This document shows positions 25,043 to 34,276 of a DNA stretch of 64,000 nucleotides, in pieces (position 1 is the first letter of the stretch; each line of letters starts with the position of its first letter). Position numbers and translations under genes: made by a program. The DNA is taken from assembly GCF_018798885.1 (NCBI RefSeq), contig NZ_CP076361.1, positions 2,571,501 through 2,635,500 on the forward strand, written 5' to 3'. The notes beneath the pieces are model-generated. The model was given only the letters and a program-made list of their open reading frames with translations, was not told the DNA's origin and did no database searches. Source of the DNA: Gemmobacter fulvus (GTDB taxonomy: Bacteria; Pseudomonadota; Alphaproteobacteria; Rhodobacterales; Rhodobacteraceae).

Positions 25043-27004
25043 ATGCGCCACCTCATATCCGCCCTTTTCGCAGCCCTGCTCTGGGTGCTGCCGCAGCTTG
25101 GCGCCAGTGCGGCCTACGCCGAAGGCGCAGCCGCCGCGATCCTCGCCACCCACCGCGACCAGATCGTCAAGCCCTCGCGCCAGACCATCGGCCCGGTGAT
25201 TGCCGAACTGGCCGCCTCGGGCGATCCCGCCGCCGCCCGGATCCTTGCCGCATGGGAGGCCAAGGGGCTGGGCCTGCGCAAGGCGGATGGCCGCTTCTTT
25301 TTCATCACGCCAACCGCGGAGGGCTATGCCCTGACCGCGCTGGATGGCAGCGAGGCCGGAAGTGCCGCGAAACCCGAGGTGACAGAGCTGAAACCCAATG
25401 CCGGCGTGCGCGGGCTGATTGCCACGGCGCTGGTGCAATTCACCCTGTCGGACCCCGATCCCGCCGCCCGCACCGCCGCCCTCACCTCCATCGCCCGCGA
25501 TCCGGCCGCCGCGCATCTGGCCCCGCTGCGGGCCGCCATCGACAGTGAAACCGACCCGGCGCTGAAGGCGCAGAAACAGCGGCTGGAACGGCTGCTGACG
25601 CTGCAATACGGGGCGGATGCCGCCGAACGCGTCGCCGCGATCAACAGCTTCGGGGCCGATCTGGGGCTGGATCTGCGCGGCGCGCTGAACCCGCTGACCG
25701 CCACCACCCGCGCCGCCTTTGCTGGCGACCCGCCCGCAGGCAGCAATATCGCCCGCAGCCTGACCCCCGGCAAGGATCTGCCCGCAACCGAAGCCTATGA
25801 CCTGCTGGTCGCGGCCAACCTCGCGCCCGCCCGGCTGACGCTGGAAGACCAGCGCGCGGCGCTGGCCGCCAATCTGGCCGATGGCGCGGTGGGCGGGGTG
25901 GCGCTGGCCGATCTGAACAGCCGCGCCGCGCGTGACCGCGCCTATACCGAGCTGGAACAGGCAGGAAGCGTGCCCACCGCCGCCACCGATGACGAGGTGG
26001 CCGCCGCCCTGCGCACGCATCGCTTCGTTGATGTCTATGCCGAACCGGATCCCGCCGTCACCACGGCGGCAGCAGCAGCCCTCTCGCGCATCGGCACCGT
26101 GGTCGGCGCGATGCAGGCCGCCGATCTGGCGCTCGATGCCATCTCGCTCGCCTCGATCTATTTCCTCGCCGCCATCGGCCTCGCCATCACCTTTGGCGTG
26201 ATGCGGGTGATCAACATGGCGCATGGCGAATTCATCATGCTGGGCGCCTATACCGGCTATGTGGTGCAGCTTTTCGTGCCGAACTACACGCTGTCCATCG
26301 TGCTTGCCCTGCCGCTGGCCTTTGCCGTCACCTTCGCGGCAGGCGTGGCGATGGAGCGGCTGGTGATCCGCCATCTCTACAAACGCCCGCTGGAAACCCT
26401 GCTGGCCACCTTCGGCATCTCCATCGCGCTGCAACAGATCGCCAAGAACATCTTCGGCACACAGGCCCGCCCGCTCACCGCGCCGGGCTGGCTGGATGGC
26501 GCACTGGTGCTGAACGACGTTGTGTCCATCAGCTATATCCGCATCGCCATCTTCGTGCTGGCGATGCTGTTCCTCGGCTTTTTCCTCTGGTTGATGAAAC
26601 GCACCCGGCTGGGGCTGGAGGTGCGCGCGGTGACGCAAAACCCCGGCATGGCCGCCAGCATGGGCATCAACCCCGACCGCATCAACATGCTGACCTTCGG
26701 CATCGGCTCGGGCATCGCGGGCATCGCGGGCGTGGCCATCGGCCTTTTCGCCAAGGTCACCTCCGAGCTCGGCTCCGACTATATCGTGCAAAGCTTCATG
26801 ACCGTCGTGGTCGGCGGCGTCGGCAATATCTGGGGCACGCTGGCCGGGGCCTTCCTGATCGGCACGCTGCAAAAGGGCATTGAATGGCTGAACCCCTCCA
26901 ACACGCTCGCCGCCCAGACCTACATGATCATCTTCATCATCATCTTCATCCAGTTCCGCCCGCGCGGCATCATCGCGCTCAAGGGCCGGGCCGCAGGGGA
27001 TTAA
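25043..27004 (+). CDS. urtB: Urea ABC transporter permease UrtB with long N-terminal domain
   Basis: A 653-residue permease. A signal-like N terminus (MRHLISALFAALLWVLPQLGASAAYA) leads a soluble, presumably periplasmic, domain of roughly 330 residues rich in Ala/Asp. The LivH-type membrane core begins near residue 357 (LASIYFLAAIGLAITFGVMRVINMAHGEFIMLGAYTGY). It ends VVVGGVGNIWGTLAGAFLIGTLQK and FRPRGIIALKGR. Proteobacterial UrtB proteins do carry such an extension, but this one is on the long side. It sits 81 bp after urtA, past a hairpin. Confidence 0.93.
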   Translation: MRHLISALFAALLWVLPQLGASAAYAEGAAAAILATHRDQIVKPSRQTIGPVIAELAASGDPAAARILAAWEAKGLGLRKADGRFFFITPTAEGYALTALDGSEAGSAAKPEVTELKPNAGVRGLIATALVQFTLSDPDPAARTAALTSIARDPAAAHLAPLRAAIDSETDPALKAQKQRLERLLTLQYGADAAERVAAINSFGADLGLDLRGALNPLTATTRAAFAGDPPAGSNIARSLTPGKDLPATEAYDLLVAANLAPARLTLEDQRAALAANLADGAVGGVALADLNSRAARDRAYTELEQAGSVPTAATDDEVAAALRTHRFVDVYAEPDPAVTTAAAAALSRIGTVVGAMQAADLALDAISLASIYFLAAIGLAITFGVMRVINMAHGEFIMLGAYTGYVVQLFVPNYTLSIVLALPLAFAVTFAAGVAMERLVIRHLYKRPLETLLATFGISIALQQIAKNIFGTQARPLTAPGWLDGALVLNDVVSISYIRIAIFVLAMLFLGFFLWLMKRTRLGLEVRAVTQNPGMAASMGINPDRINMLTFGIGSGIAGIAGVAIGLFAKVTSELGSDYIVQSFMTVVVGGVGNIWGTLAGAFLIGTLQKGIEWLNPSNTLAAQTYMIIFIIIFIQFRPRGIIALKGRAAGD

Positions 27005-27036
27005 AAGCATGACCTCCCGCGTTTCCTCCGCTTCGC

Positions 27037-27085
27037 CCCTTCATCTTGGCCCAAATATCCTGGGGGTCCGGGGGCAAGCCCCCGG
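27037..27085 (+). repeat. Dispersed hairpin repeat, copy 1 (urtB-urtC gap)
   Basis: The 49-bp sequence CTTCATCTTGG ... AAATATCCTGGGGGTCCGG ... ends in a perfect 8-bp stem CCGGGGGC/GCCCCCGG (27068-27085, loop AA). A second copy at 38048 differs at only a few bases outside the loop. It fills most of the urtB-urtC gap and looks like a REP-type or terminator-associated repeat. Confidence 0.75.
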
Positions 27086-27106
27086 TTCCACGACCGGAGA
27101 CCCGCA

Positions 27107-28339
27107 ATGACCCAGAGCTTTCTTGCCAGAAACCCCTCGGTGCTGATTTTCCTGACCTGCCTTGCGCTGTTCACCCTGATGGTGACGCTGCTGTCCGAGG
27201 CGACAGGCCTGTCGCTTCTGTCCACCTCAATGGTGAAAACGCTGGGCAAGACCCTCTGCCTCTGCCTGATCGCGCTGGCGATGGATCTGATCTGGGGGTA
27301 TGCGGGCATCCTGTCGCTGGGCCATTTCGCGTTTTTCGCGCTGGGCGGTTACATGATCGGCATGTGGCTGATGTATGCGCGCACCGAAGAGATCGTGGTG
27401 GCGGCACTGGCGCAAAGCCCGCTGCCCGCCACGCCCGAAGAAATCCGTCAGGGTATCGCCACGCAGATTTTCGGAGTGGTAGGCGCTTCGGATTTTCCGC
27501 CGATCTGGGCCTTTGCCCATAGTTTGCCGCTGCAACTCCTGCTCACGCTGCTGGTGCCGGGGGCGCTGGCGCTGGTGTTCGGCTGGCTGGCCTTCCGCAG
27601 CCGCGTCACCGGGGTTTACCTCTCGATCCTGACGCAGGCGATGACGCTGGCCCTGGCGCTCTATCTTTTCCAGAACGATTCCGGGCTGCGCGGCAATAAC
27701 GGCCTGTCGGGGTTGCAGAACATCCCCGGTCTGGGCGCGGTGCCGCAGGCGGATCTGTCGATCTGGTTCTTCTGGGCCTCGGCGCTGGCGCTCGGGCTGG
27801 GGTATCTGCTGCTGGCCTGGCTGGTTTCGGGCAAGTTCGGCTCTGTCACCCGTGCGATACGGGATGATGAACAGCGGGTGCGCTTTCTGGGCTATTCGGT
27901 CGAAGGCTACAAACTGTTCCTGTTCACGCTGACGGCGCTCATCGCGGCCATTGCGGGCGCGCTCTATTACCCGCAGGCGGGCATCATCAACCCGGCAGAG
28001 CTGGCCCCGATTGCCTCGATCTATCTGGCGGTCTGGGTCGCCATCGGCGGACGCGGGCGGCTGTATGGCGCGGTGATCGGCGCGGCGCTGGTCACCCTTC
28101 TGTCCAGCTGGTTCACCGGCGGGCGCATCCCCGATATTCCGCTGGGCTTTGCCACGTTGAAATGGGTGGACTGGTGGCTGGTGCTGCTGGGGCTTGGCTT
28201 TGTCTGTGTCACCCTGTTTGCCCCCAAAGGTGTCGGCGGGCTGTTCGACTGGCTGCAAGGCCTGCGCAGCCCGGACCGCAAGGGGGCGCCACTTGGCCCC
28301 GATGACAGTGCCTTTCAGGAACGGGAGGCACAGGAATGA
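27107..28339 (+). CDS. urtC: Urea ABC transporter permease UrtC
   Basis: The 410-residue LivM-type permease has LIWGYAGILSLGHFAFFALGGYMIGMWLM near the start, GNNGLSGLQNIPG and TRAIRDDEQRVRFLGYSVEGYKL in the cytoplasmic loop, and WVAIGGRGRLYGAVIGAALVTLLSSWFTGG. These match UrtC. The ATG lies 22 bp beyond a dispersed hairpin repeat. The stop overlaps the urtD start by 4 bp. Confidence 0.94.
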   Translation: MTQSFLARNPSVLIFLTCLALFTLMVTLLSEATGLSLLSTSMVKTLGKTLCLCLIALAMDLIWGYAGILSLGHFAFFALGGYMIGMWLMYARTEEIVVAALAQSPLPATPEEIRQGIATQIFGVVGASDFPPIWAFAHSLPLQLLLTLLVPGALALVFGWLAFRSRVTGVYLSILTQAMTLALALYLFQNDSGLRGNNGLSGLQNIPGLGAVPQADLSIWFFWASALALGLGYLLLAWLVSGKFGSVTRAIRDDEQRVRFLGYSVEGYKLFLFTLTALIAAIAGALYYPQAGIINPAELAPIASIYLAVWVAIGGRGRLYGAVIGAALVTLLSSWFTGGRIPDIPLGFATLKWVDWWLVLLGLGFVCVTLFAPKGVGGLFDWLQGLRSPDRKGAPLGPDDSAFQEREAQE

Positions 28340-29076
28340 GCGCGCTGCTTGAAGTTTCGGGCGTCTCGGTCAGCTTTGATGGTTTTCGCGCCATCAACAA
28401 CCTGAGCTTTTCCATCGGTGCCGCCGAGTTACGCGCCATCATCGGCCCCAATGGCGCGGGCAAAACCACCTTCATGGATATTGTCACCGGCAAGACCCGC
28501 CCGGACGAGGGCACGGTGCGCTTTGGCGCGCGGCCGGTGTCGCTGCTGTCCTTGTCCGAGGCGCAGATCGCCCGCGCCGGGATCGGGCGCAAGTTCCAGC
28601 GCCCGACGGTGTTCGAGGATCAGACTGTGGCCGAAAACCTGACCATGGCGCTGAAAGCCGCGCGCGGCCCGTTCCGTGTGCTGTTCTGGAAGGAAACCCA
28701 GGCGGATCGGGACCGGGTGGCGGCTTTGGCCGCCGAGGTCGGGCTGGGGGATCAACTGGCCCGCAAATCCGGCGAGCTGAGCCATGGCCAGAAGCAATGG
28801 CTGGAAATCGGGATGCTGCTGGCGCAGGAGCCGCGCCTGCTGTTGGTGGATGAACCCGCCGCAGGCATGACACTGGCCGAACGCGAACACACCACCGCGC
28901 TGCTGGTCGACATGGCCAAGACTCGCGCCGTGGTGGTGGTGGAACATGACATGGAATTTGTGCGCCGCCTGAACTGCAAGGTGACGGTGCTGCACGAAGG
29001 CTCGGTGCTGGCCGAGGGATCCTTGGATCACGTCACCAGAAATCCTGACGTGATCGACGTTTATCTGGGGCGATGA
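28336..29076 (+). CDS. urtD: Urea ABC transporter ATP-binding protein UrtD
   Basis: The 246-residue ATPase has Walker [21 protein letters not shown], where the GKTRP stretch is typical of UrtD. The signature is ELSHGQKQWLEIGMLL, Walker B LLLVDEPAAGMT and the switch region VVVVEHDMEFVRRL. It is translationally coupled to urtC, and urtE follows after 1 bp. Confidence 0.95.
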   Translation: MSALLEVSGVSVSFDGFRAINNLSFSIGAAELRAIIGPNGAGKTTFMDIVTGKTRPDEGTVRFGARPVSLLSLSEAQIARAGIGRKFQRPTVFEDQTVAENLTMALKAARGPFRVLFWKETQADRDRVAALAAEVGLGDQLARKSGELSHGQKQWLEIGMLLAQEPRLLLVDEPAAGMTLAEREHTTALLVDMAKTRAVVVVEHDMEFVRRLNCKVTVLHEGSVLAEGSLDHVTRNPDVIDVYLGR

Positions 29077-29077
29077 C

Positions 29078-29773
29078 ATGCTGAAAACCGAAGGTCTCAC
29101 CCTGCATTACGGCGGCTCGCAGATCCTGCACGGCATCTCGATGGAGGCGAAGGCGGGCGCTGTGACCTGCATCATGGGCACCAATGGTGTTGGCAAGACC
29201 TCGTTGCTGAAGGCGATGGCGGGCACCCATCCACGCTCGGCCGGGCGGCTCTGGCTCGACGGGCAGGAGGTGCCGAAATGCCCGCCGCAGGCCATGGCCA
29301 AACGTGGGCTGGCGGTGGTGCCGCAGGGGCGCATGATCTTTCCGCTGCTGACCGTGACGGAAAACCTGCAAACCGGCTTCAGCCTGCTGCCGAAAGCCGA
29401 TCACAGGATCCCGGCCGAGATCTATGACCTGTTTCCGGTGCTGAAAGACATGGCGCATCGGCGTGGCGGCGATCTGTCGGGCGGGCAGCAACAGCAGCTT
29501 GCCATCGCGCGGGCAATGATCATGCGGCCCAAGGTCTTGTTGCTGGATGAACCCACCGAAGGCATCCAGCCCAATATCATCCAGCAGATCGGGCGGGTGA
29601 TCAGCTATCTGAAGGGGCGGGGGGGTATGGCGATTGTGCTGGTCGAGCAGTATTTCGAATTCGCCTATGATCTTGCGGATCAGTTCTATGTGCTGAAACG
29701 CGGCGCGGTGGCGATGGAGGGCAGCAAGGCCGCCCTGACCAAGGACAGCCTGCGCGCCACCGTCTCTGTCTGA
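29078..29773 (+). CDS. urtE: Urea ABC transporter ATP-binding protein UrtE
   Basis: The 231-residue ATPase has Walker A GTNGVGKTSLLKAM, signature DLSGGQQQQLAIARAM, Walker B VLLLDEPTEGIQPNII and the switch region IVLVEQYFEFAYDLAD, all in the form seen in UrtE. It closes the urt operon. The LysR gene ends 6 bp beyond on the opposite strand, so the two converge. Confidence 0.95.
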   Translation: MLKTEGLTLHYGGSQILHGISMEAKAGAVTCIMGTNGVGKTSLLKAMAGTHPRSAGRLWLDGQEVPKCPPQAMAKRGLAVVPQGRMIFPLLTVTENLQTGFSLLPKADHRIPAEIYDLFPVLKDMAHRRGGDLSGGQQQQLAIARAMIMRPKVLLLDEPTEGIQPNIIQQIGRVISYLKGRGGMAIVLVEQYFEFAYDLADQFYVLKRGAVAMEGSKAALTKDSLRATVSV

Positions 29774-29779
29774 CCGTGA

Positions 29780-30697
29780 TTACCAGGCCAGCAATTCCTC
29801 GTCCATGCCGCCTGCCACCGCCGTCAGCAGCCAGTCGCGGAACGCGACCAGCGGCGGATAGGCCTCGCCGATGCCGGGCCAGACAAGGTAATAGCTGCCG
29901 GCGCTGGGCACTGGCCCGCCCCAGGCATCCACCAGCCGGCCATCGGCCAGTTCGGCCTTGGCCAGGAATTCGGGCAGCAGTGCAATGCCCATGCCATAGA
30001 TGGCCGACTGGATCATCGGCGCGAACTGGTCGAACAGCATGCCCAGCGGCACCGAAGCGCTGACGCCATGATGCGCGAACCACCCCGCCCAGGCATTGGG
30101 CCGGGTTTCCAGTTGCAGCAGCGGCAGCCCTGCCAGATCGCCCGGCCCGCGCACCGGATGGCTGGCCAGAAAGCCGGGGGCGCAGCAGGCGACCATACGT
30201 TCATCGAACAGCTTGGCAAAGCCCGCCTCGGGCCAGGTCGGCTCGCCAAAATGGATCGCGGCGTCGAATCCCTCTTCCGCGAAATCGAAGGGGCGCAGAC
30301 GGGTGCCAAGATTGATCGTCACCCCCGGGTGCTGGGCCAGAAACCGCGGCAGGCGCGGTGCCAGCCAGCGGGTGCCGAAGGTCGGCAGGATCGACAGCGC
30401 CAAAGTGCCCCCCCCGGTATTTGAACGCACCCGCATCGACGCCCGGCTGATCAGATCCATCGCCTTGGCCACATCGCGGCCATAGGCCAGCGCGTTTTCG
30501 GTGGGCACCAGCCGCCGCCCCTCGCGCCGGAACAGTTGCACGCCCAATTGCGCCTCAAGGTTCTGGATCAACCGGCTGACCGCGCCCTGGGTCAGGCTCA
30601 GATCCTGCGCTGCGGCCAGTGTGCTGCCGGTGCGCAGCACGGATTCAAACCCCATCAACAGGCTGATGGACGGAAGCAGGCGGCGCGGCGTGGCCAT
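29780..30697 (-). CDS. LysR-family regulator divergent from glutaryl-CoA dehydrogenase
   Basis: A 305-residue LysR protein of the GcvA-like subgroup. The N-terminal winged HTH reads [35 protein letters not shown], followed by a LysR substrate-binding domain. It is transcribed away from gcdH with 103 bp between starts, the arrangement of a LysR activator and its target. An inverted repeat sits in that gap. By position it is a GcdR-type regulator of glutarate/lysine catabolism; the inducer is unknown. Confidence 0.88.
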   Translation of the reverse strand: MATPRRLLPSISLLMGFESVLRTGSTLAAAQDLSLTQGAVSRLIQNLEAQLGVQLFRREGRRLVPTENALAYGRDVAKAMDLISRASMRVRSNTGGGTLALSILPTFGTRWLAPRLPRFLAQHPGVTINLGTRLRPFDFAEEGFDAAIHFGEPTWPEAGFAKLFDERMVACCAPGFLASHPVRGPGDLAGLPLLQLETRPNAWAGWFAHHGVSASVPLGMLFDQFAPMIQSAIYGMGIALLPEFLAKAELADGRLVDAWGGPVPSAGSYYLVWPGIGEAYPPLVAFRDWLLTAVAGGMDEELLAW

Positions 30698-30717
30698 TCG
30701 TATTCCTTTTGAGCATA

Positions 30718-30742
30718 GAATAACGTCAATCTATCGTTATTC
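30718..30742. promoter_or_regulatory. Inverted repeat between the LysR gene and gcdH, candidate LysR site
   Basis: GAATAACG-N9-CGTTATTC is a perfect 8-bp inverted repeat with LysR-like spacing (T-N11-A within), centred about 70 bp upstream of the gcdH ATG and 33 bp upstream of the LysR start. Confidence 0.65.
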
Positions 30743-30800
30743 AGCGGCGAAACAATCCCCTATACACATATGCAACACAGCATCCGAAAGGCGCAACAGC

Positions 30801-32009
30801 ATGGCACTGAAACCGAAAGACGCCCCCGATCTGGGCCGGTTCGATTGGGAAGACCCCTTCCGCATGGAAGACCAACTGACCGAGGAAGAGCGGATGCTGC
30901 GCGATGCGGCCCGTGCCTATGCGCAGGAAAAGCTGCAACCGCGCGTGACGGCGGCTTACCGCGAAGAAACCACCGACCCGGCGATCTTCCGTGAAATGGG
31001 CGAGATGGGTCTGCTGGGCGTCACCGTGCCCGAAGAATACGGCGGCATCGGCGCGTCCTACGTCGCCTACGGTCTGGTTGCCCGCGAAGTGGAACGGGTC
31101 GACAGCGGCTATCGCTCGATGATGTCGGTGCAATCCAGCCTCGTGATGTATCCGATCTACGCCTACGGCTCGGAAGAGCAGCGGATGAAATATCTGCCAA
31201 AGCTGGCCAGCGGCGAATATATCGGCTGTTTCGGGCTGACCGAACCCGATGCCGGCTCTGATCCGGCAGGCATGAAGACCGTCGCCCGCAAGACGGCGAA
31301 TGGTTATGTGCTGAACGGCGCGAAGATGTGGATCTCCAACGCGCCGATTGCGGATGTGTTCGTGGTCTGGGCAAAATCCGAGGCACATGGCGGTAAAATT
31401 CGCGGTTTCGTGCTTGAAAAAGGCATGAAAGGTCTCTCGGCGCCGAAGATTGGTGGAAAGCTCTCCCTCCGCGCTTCGGTGACCGGCGAGATCGTGATGA
31501 AGGATGTCGAGGTCGGCGAGGACGCGCTGCTGCCGAATGTCGAAGGCCTGAAAGGCCCGTTCGGCTGCCTCAATCGCGCCCGTTATGGCATCAGCTGGGG
31601 TGTGCTGGGTGCCGCAGAGTTCTGCATGCACGCTGCCCGCCAATACGGTCTGGACCGCAAGCAGTTCAACCGGCCACTGGCCCAGACCCAGCTCTATCAG
31701 CTGAAGCTGGCCAATATGATGACCGACATCAGCCTTGGCCTGCAAGCCAGCCTGCGCGTTGGTCGCCTGCTGGACGAGGCAAATGCCGCGCCCGAGATGA
31801 TCTCGATCGTGAAGCGCAACAATTGCGGCAAGGCGCTGGAAATCGCCCGCCATTCCCGTGACATGCACGGCGGGAACGGCATTCAGGAAGATTTCCAGAT
31901 CATGCGCCATATGGTGAACCTTGAAACGGTCAACACCTATGAGGGCACGCATGACGTTCATGCGCTGATCCTCGGCCGTGCCATCACCGGCCTGCAAGCT
32001 TTCTTCTGA
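30801..32009 (+). CDS. gcdH: Glutaryl-CoA dehydrogenase
   Basis: A 402-residue acyl-CoA dehydrogenase that oxidises and decarboxylates glutaryl-CoA to crotonyl-CoA with [24 protein letters not shown] at the N terminus, [45 protein letters not shown] and the catalytic glutamate in [20 protein letters not shown] are diagnostic of GcdH. It heads a cluster with an E1 dehydrogenase, an aminoadipate-semialdehyde dehydrogenase and a saccharopine-type dehydrogenase, consistent with lysine degradation. Confidence 0.96.
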   Translation: MALKPKDAPDLGRFDWEDPFRMEDQLTEEERMLRDAARAYAQEKLQPRVTAAYREETTDPAIFREMGEMGLLGVTVPEEYGGIGASYVAYGLVAREVERVDSGYRSMMSVQSSLVMYPIYAYGSEEQRMKYLPKLASGEYIGCFGLTEPDAGSDPAGMKTVARKTANGYVLNGAKMWISNAPIADVFVVWAKSEAHGGKIRGFVLEKGMKGLSAPKIGGKLSLRASVTGEIVMKDVEVGEDALLPNVEGLKGPFGCLNRARYGISWGVLGAAEFCMHAARQYGLDRKQFNRPLAQTQLYQLKLANMMTDISLGLQASLRVGRLLDEANAAPEMISIVKRNNCGKALEIARHSRDMHGGNGIQEDFQIMRHMVNLETVNTYEGTHDVHALILGRAITGLQAFF

Positions 32010-32061
32010 TCCGGTTCAGCCCCCGCCGGGCGCCAGACGGCCCTGGCGGGGGATCGGATCA
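32007..32061 (+). terminator. Structured region after gcdH, possible terminator
   Basis: Nested inverted repeats: outer TGATCCG (32007-32013)/CGGATCA (32055-32061) and inner CCCCCGCC (32020-32027)/GGCGGGGG (32045-32052). There is no strong T-run, so termination may be partial. Confidence 0.5.
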
Positions 32062-32092
32062 GATTGCACCACAGATAGGGAAAAGACCCGGC

Positions 32093-34276
32093 ATGGATCG
32101 CGCCGACATCGTTCACGACAATTTCCTGCGTCGCGTTGCGGCGCGGGACTTCTCGCATGGCAACGCCCCTTCGGGGGCGCTTTCGTCGTTTCAGGCGGTG
32201 GAAATCTATCGCGCTGCCTGTCTGTCCCGCGCGCTTGACCGGCAGAGCCGGGTGATGCAGCGGGCCGGGCAGGGGTTCTATACCATCGGCTCCTCGGGGC
32301 ATGAGGGGTTGGCGGCGGTCGCCGCTGCCCTGCGCCCGACCGACATGGCCTTTCTGCATTACCGCGACGCGGCCTTCCAGATCGCGCGCAGCCAGCAGGT
32401 GCCGGGGCAAAGCATCGCCTGGGACATGCTGTTGTCCTTTGCTGCCTCCAGCGAGGATCCGATTTCCGGCGGACGGCACAAGGTGCTGGGGTCAAAGGCG
32501 CTGAGCATCCCGCCGCAAACCTCGACCATCGCGTCGCATCTGCCGAAAGCGGTGGGGGCGGCCTATGCGGTGGGCGCAGCGCGGCGGCACCGCCCCGAAC
32601 ATGCCGAACTGCCCGAGGATGCGATTGTCTATTGCAGCTTTGGCGATGCCTCGGCCAACCACTCCACCGCGCAGGGGGCGTTCAACACTGCGCAATGGAC
32701 CAGCTATCAGTCGATCCCGCTGCCTTTGCTGTTCTGCTGCGAGGATAATGGCATCGGCATTTCCACCAAGACGCCAAAGGGCTGGATCGGTGCCACCTTC
32801 AGTACGCGCCCCGGCCTGAAATACTTTGCCTGTGACGGGCTGGACATCTTTGATGCCTATGCGACGGCGCAAGAGGCGGCGCATTATGTGCGGACGCGGC
32901 GCAAGCCCGCCTTCCTGCATATCCGCACCATCCGCCTGTATGGCCATGCCGGGGCCGATATGCCCACCACCTATCTGCCGCGCGAAGAGGTGGAGGCCGA
33001 AGAGGCGCAAGACCCGCTGCTGCATATGGTGCGGCAAATGGCAGAATCGGGGGCGATGACGCCCGAAGCGGCGCTGGCCGTCTATACCGACACCAATGCG
33101 CGTGTGGCCCGCATCGCCGGGCAGGCCGTCACTCGTCCGCGCCTGACCACGGCAGAAGGCGTCATGGCCTCGATCATTCCGCCCAAACGCGCCTGCCGCG
33201 CCACCAACGGACCCAGCGCCGAGGCCCGCGAGGCGGTGTTCGGCAGTGACATGAAGCAGATGAACGATCCGCAGATCATGTCGCGCATCATCAACTGGGC
33301 GCTGACCGATCTGATGCTGGATCACCGCGAAATCGTGATGATGGGCGAGGATGTGGGCCGCAAGGGCGGCGTCTATGGCGTGACGCAGAAGCTTCACACC
33401 CGCTTTGGCCCCGACCGGATGATCGACACGCTGCTGGATGAACAGTCGATTCTGGGCCTTGCCATCGGCATGGCGCAGAACGGCTTTGTGCCGATGCCCG
33501 AGATCCAGTTCCTTGCCTATCTGCACAATGCCGAGGATCAGCTGCGCGGCGAGGCGGCGACGCTGCCCTTCTTCTCCAATGGCCAATATACCAACCCGAT
33601 GGTGCTGCGTATTGCGGGACTGGGGTATCAGAAGGGCTTTGGCGGGCATTTCCACAATGACAATTCGGTGGCGGTGCTGCGCGACATTCCGGGGCTGATC
33701 CTTGCCTGCCCGTCGAACGGGGCCGATGCCGCGCGGATGCTGCGTGAATGCGTGCGGCTGGCGCGTGAGGAGCAGCGGCTGGTGGTGTTCCTGGAACCCA
33801 TTGCGCTCTATCCGATGCGCGATCTGCATGGCGACAAGGATGGCGGCTGGATGACCCGCTATCCCGACCGCAGCGAGGTGATCCCTTATGGCGAGGTGGG
33901 TGTGCAGGGCGCGGGCGATGATCTGGCGATTGTCACCTTCGGCAATGGCACCTATCTGAGCCATCAGGCCGAGCCGCTGCTGCGCGAGGCGGGTATCAAG
34001 ACCCGCATCATCGACACGCGCTGGCTGTCGCCCTTGCCGAAGGCGGCGCTGACCGCAGCGGTGCAGGGGGCCAAGCGCATCCTGATCGTCGATGAAACCC
34101 GCCACACCGGCGGTCTGGCCGAGGCCTTCATGGCGCATTTCCATGAGGCCTGTCCGGGCGTCAAACTCGCCCGCATCACCGCCGAGGACAGCTTTATTGC
34201 CACCGGCCCGGCCTATGCCGCCACCATGCCCTCGCGGGACAGCATCGTGGCCGCCGCCAAGGAGATGATGCAATGA
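32093..34276 (+). CDS. Fused alpha/beta thiamine-diphosphate 2-oxoacid dehydrogenase E1
   Basis: A 727-residue E1 component with alpha and beta parts in one chain. The alpha part (about 1-375) has the ThDP motif CSFGDASANHSTAQGAFNTAQW and GIGISTKTPKGW. The beta part (about 385-727) has MMGEDVGRKGGVYGVTQKL, DEQSILGLAIGMAQNGFVPMPEIQF, a transketolase C-terminal domain and DETRHTGGLAEA. No E2 or E3 gene is nearby. Between gcdH and an aminoadipate-semialdehyde dehydrogenase, a 2-oxoadipate to glutaryl-CoA function would fill the missing step; a branched-chain substrate is the alternative. It overlaps the FabD-like gene by 4 bp. Confidence 0.82.
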   Translation: MDRADIVHDNFLRRVAARDFSHGNAPSGALSSFQAVEIYRAACLSRALDRQSRVMQRAGQGFYTIGSSGHEGLAAVAAALRPTDMAFLHYRDAAFQIARSQQVPGQSIAWDMLLSFAASSEDPISGGRHKVLGSKALSIPPQTSTIASHLPKAVGAAYAVGAARRHRPEHAELPEDAIVYCSFGDASANHSTAQGAFNTAQWTSYQSIPLPLLFCCEDNGIGISTKTPKGWIGATFSTRPGLKYFACDGLDIFDAYATAQEAAHYVRTRRKPAFLHIRTIRLYGHAGADMPTTYLPREEVEAEEAQDPLLHMVRQMAESGAMTPEAALAVYTDTNARVARIAGQAVTRPRLTTAEGVMASIIPPKRACRATNGPSAEAREAVFGSDMKQMNDPQIMSRIINWALTDLMLDHREIVMMGEDVGRKGGVYGVTQKLHTRFGPDRMIDTLLDEQSILGLAIGMAQNGFVPMPEIQFLAYLHNAEDQLRGEAATLPFFSNGQYTNPMVLRIAGLGYQKGFGGHFHNDNSVAVLRDIPGLILACPSNGADAARMLRECVRLAREEQRLVVFLEPIALYPMRDLHGDKDGGWMTRYPDRSEVIPYGEVGVQGAGDDLAIVTFGNGTYLSHQAEPLLREAGIKTRIIDTRWLSPLPKAALTAAVQGAKRILIVDETRHTGGLAEAFMAHFHEACPGVKLARITAEDSFIATGPAYAATMPSRDSIVAAAKEMMQ

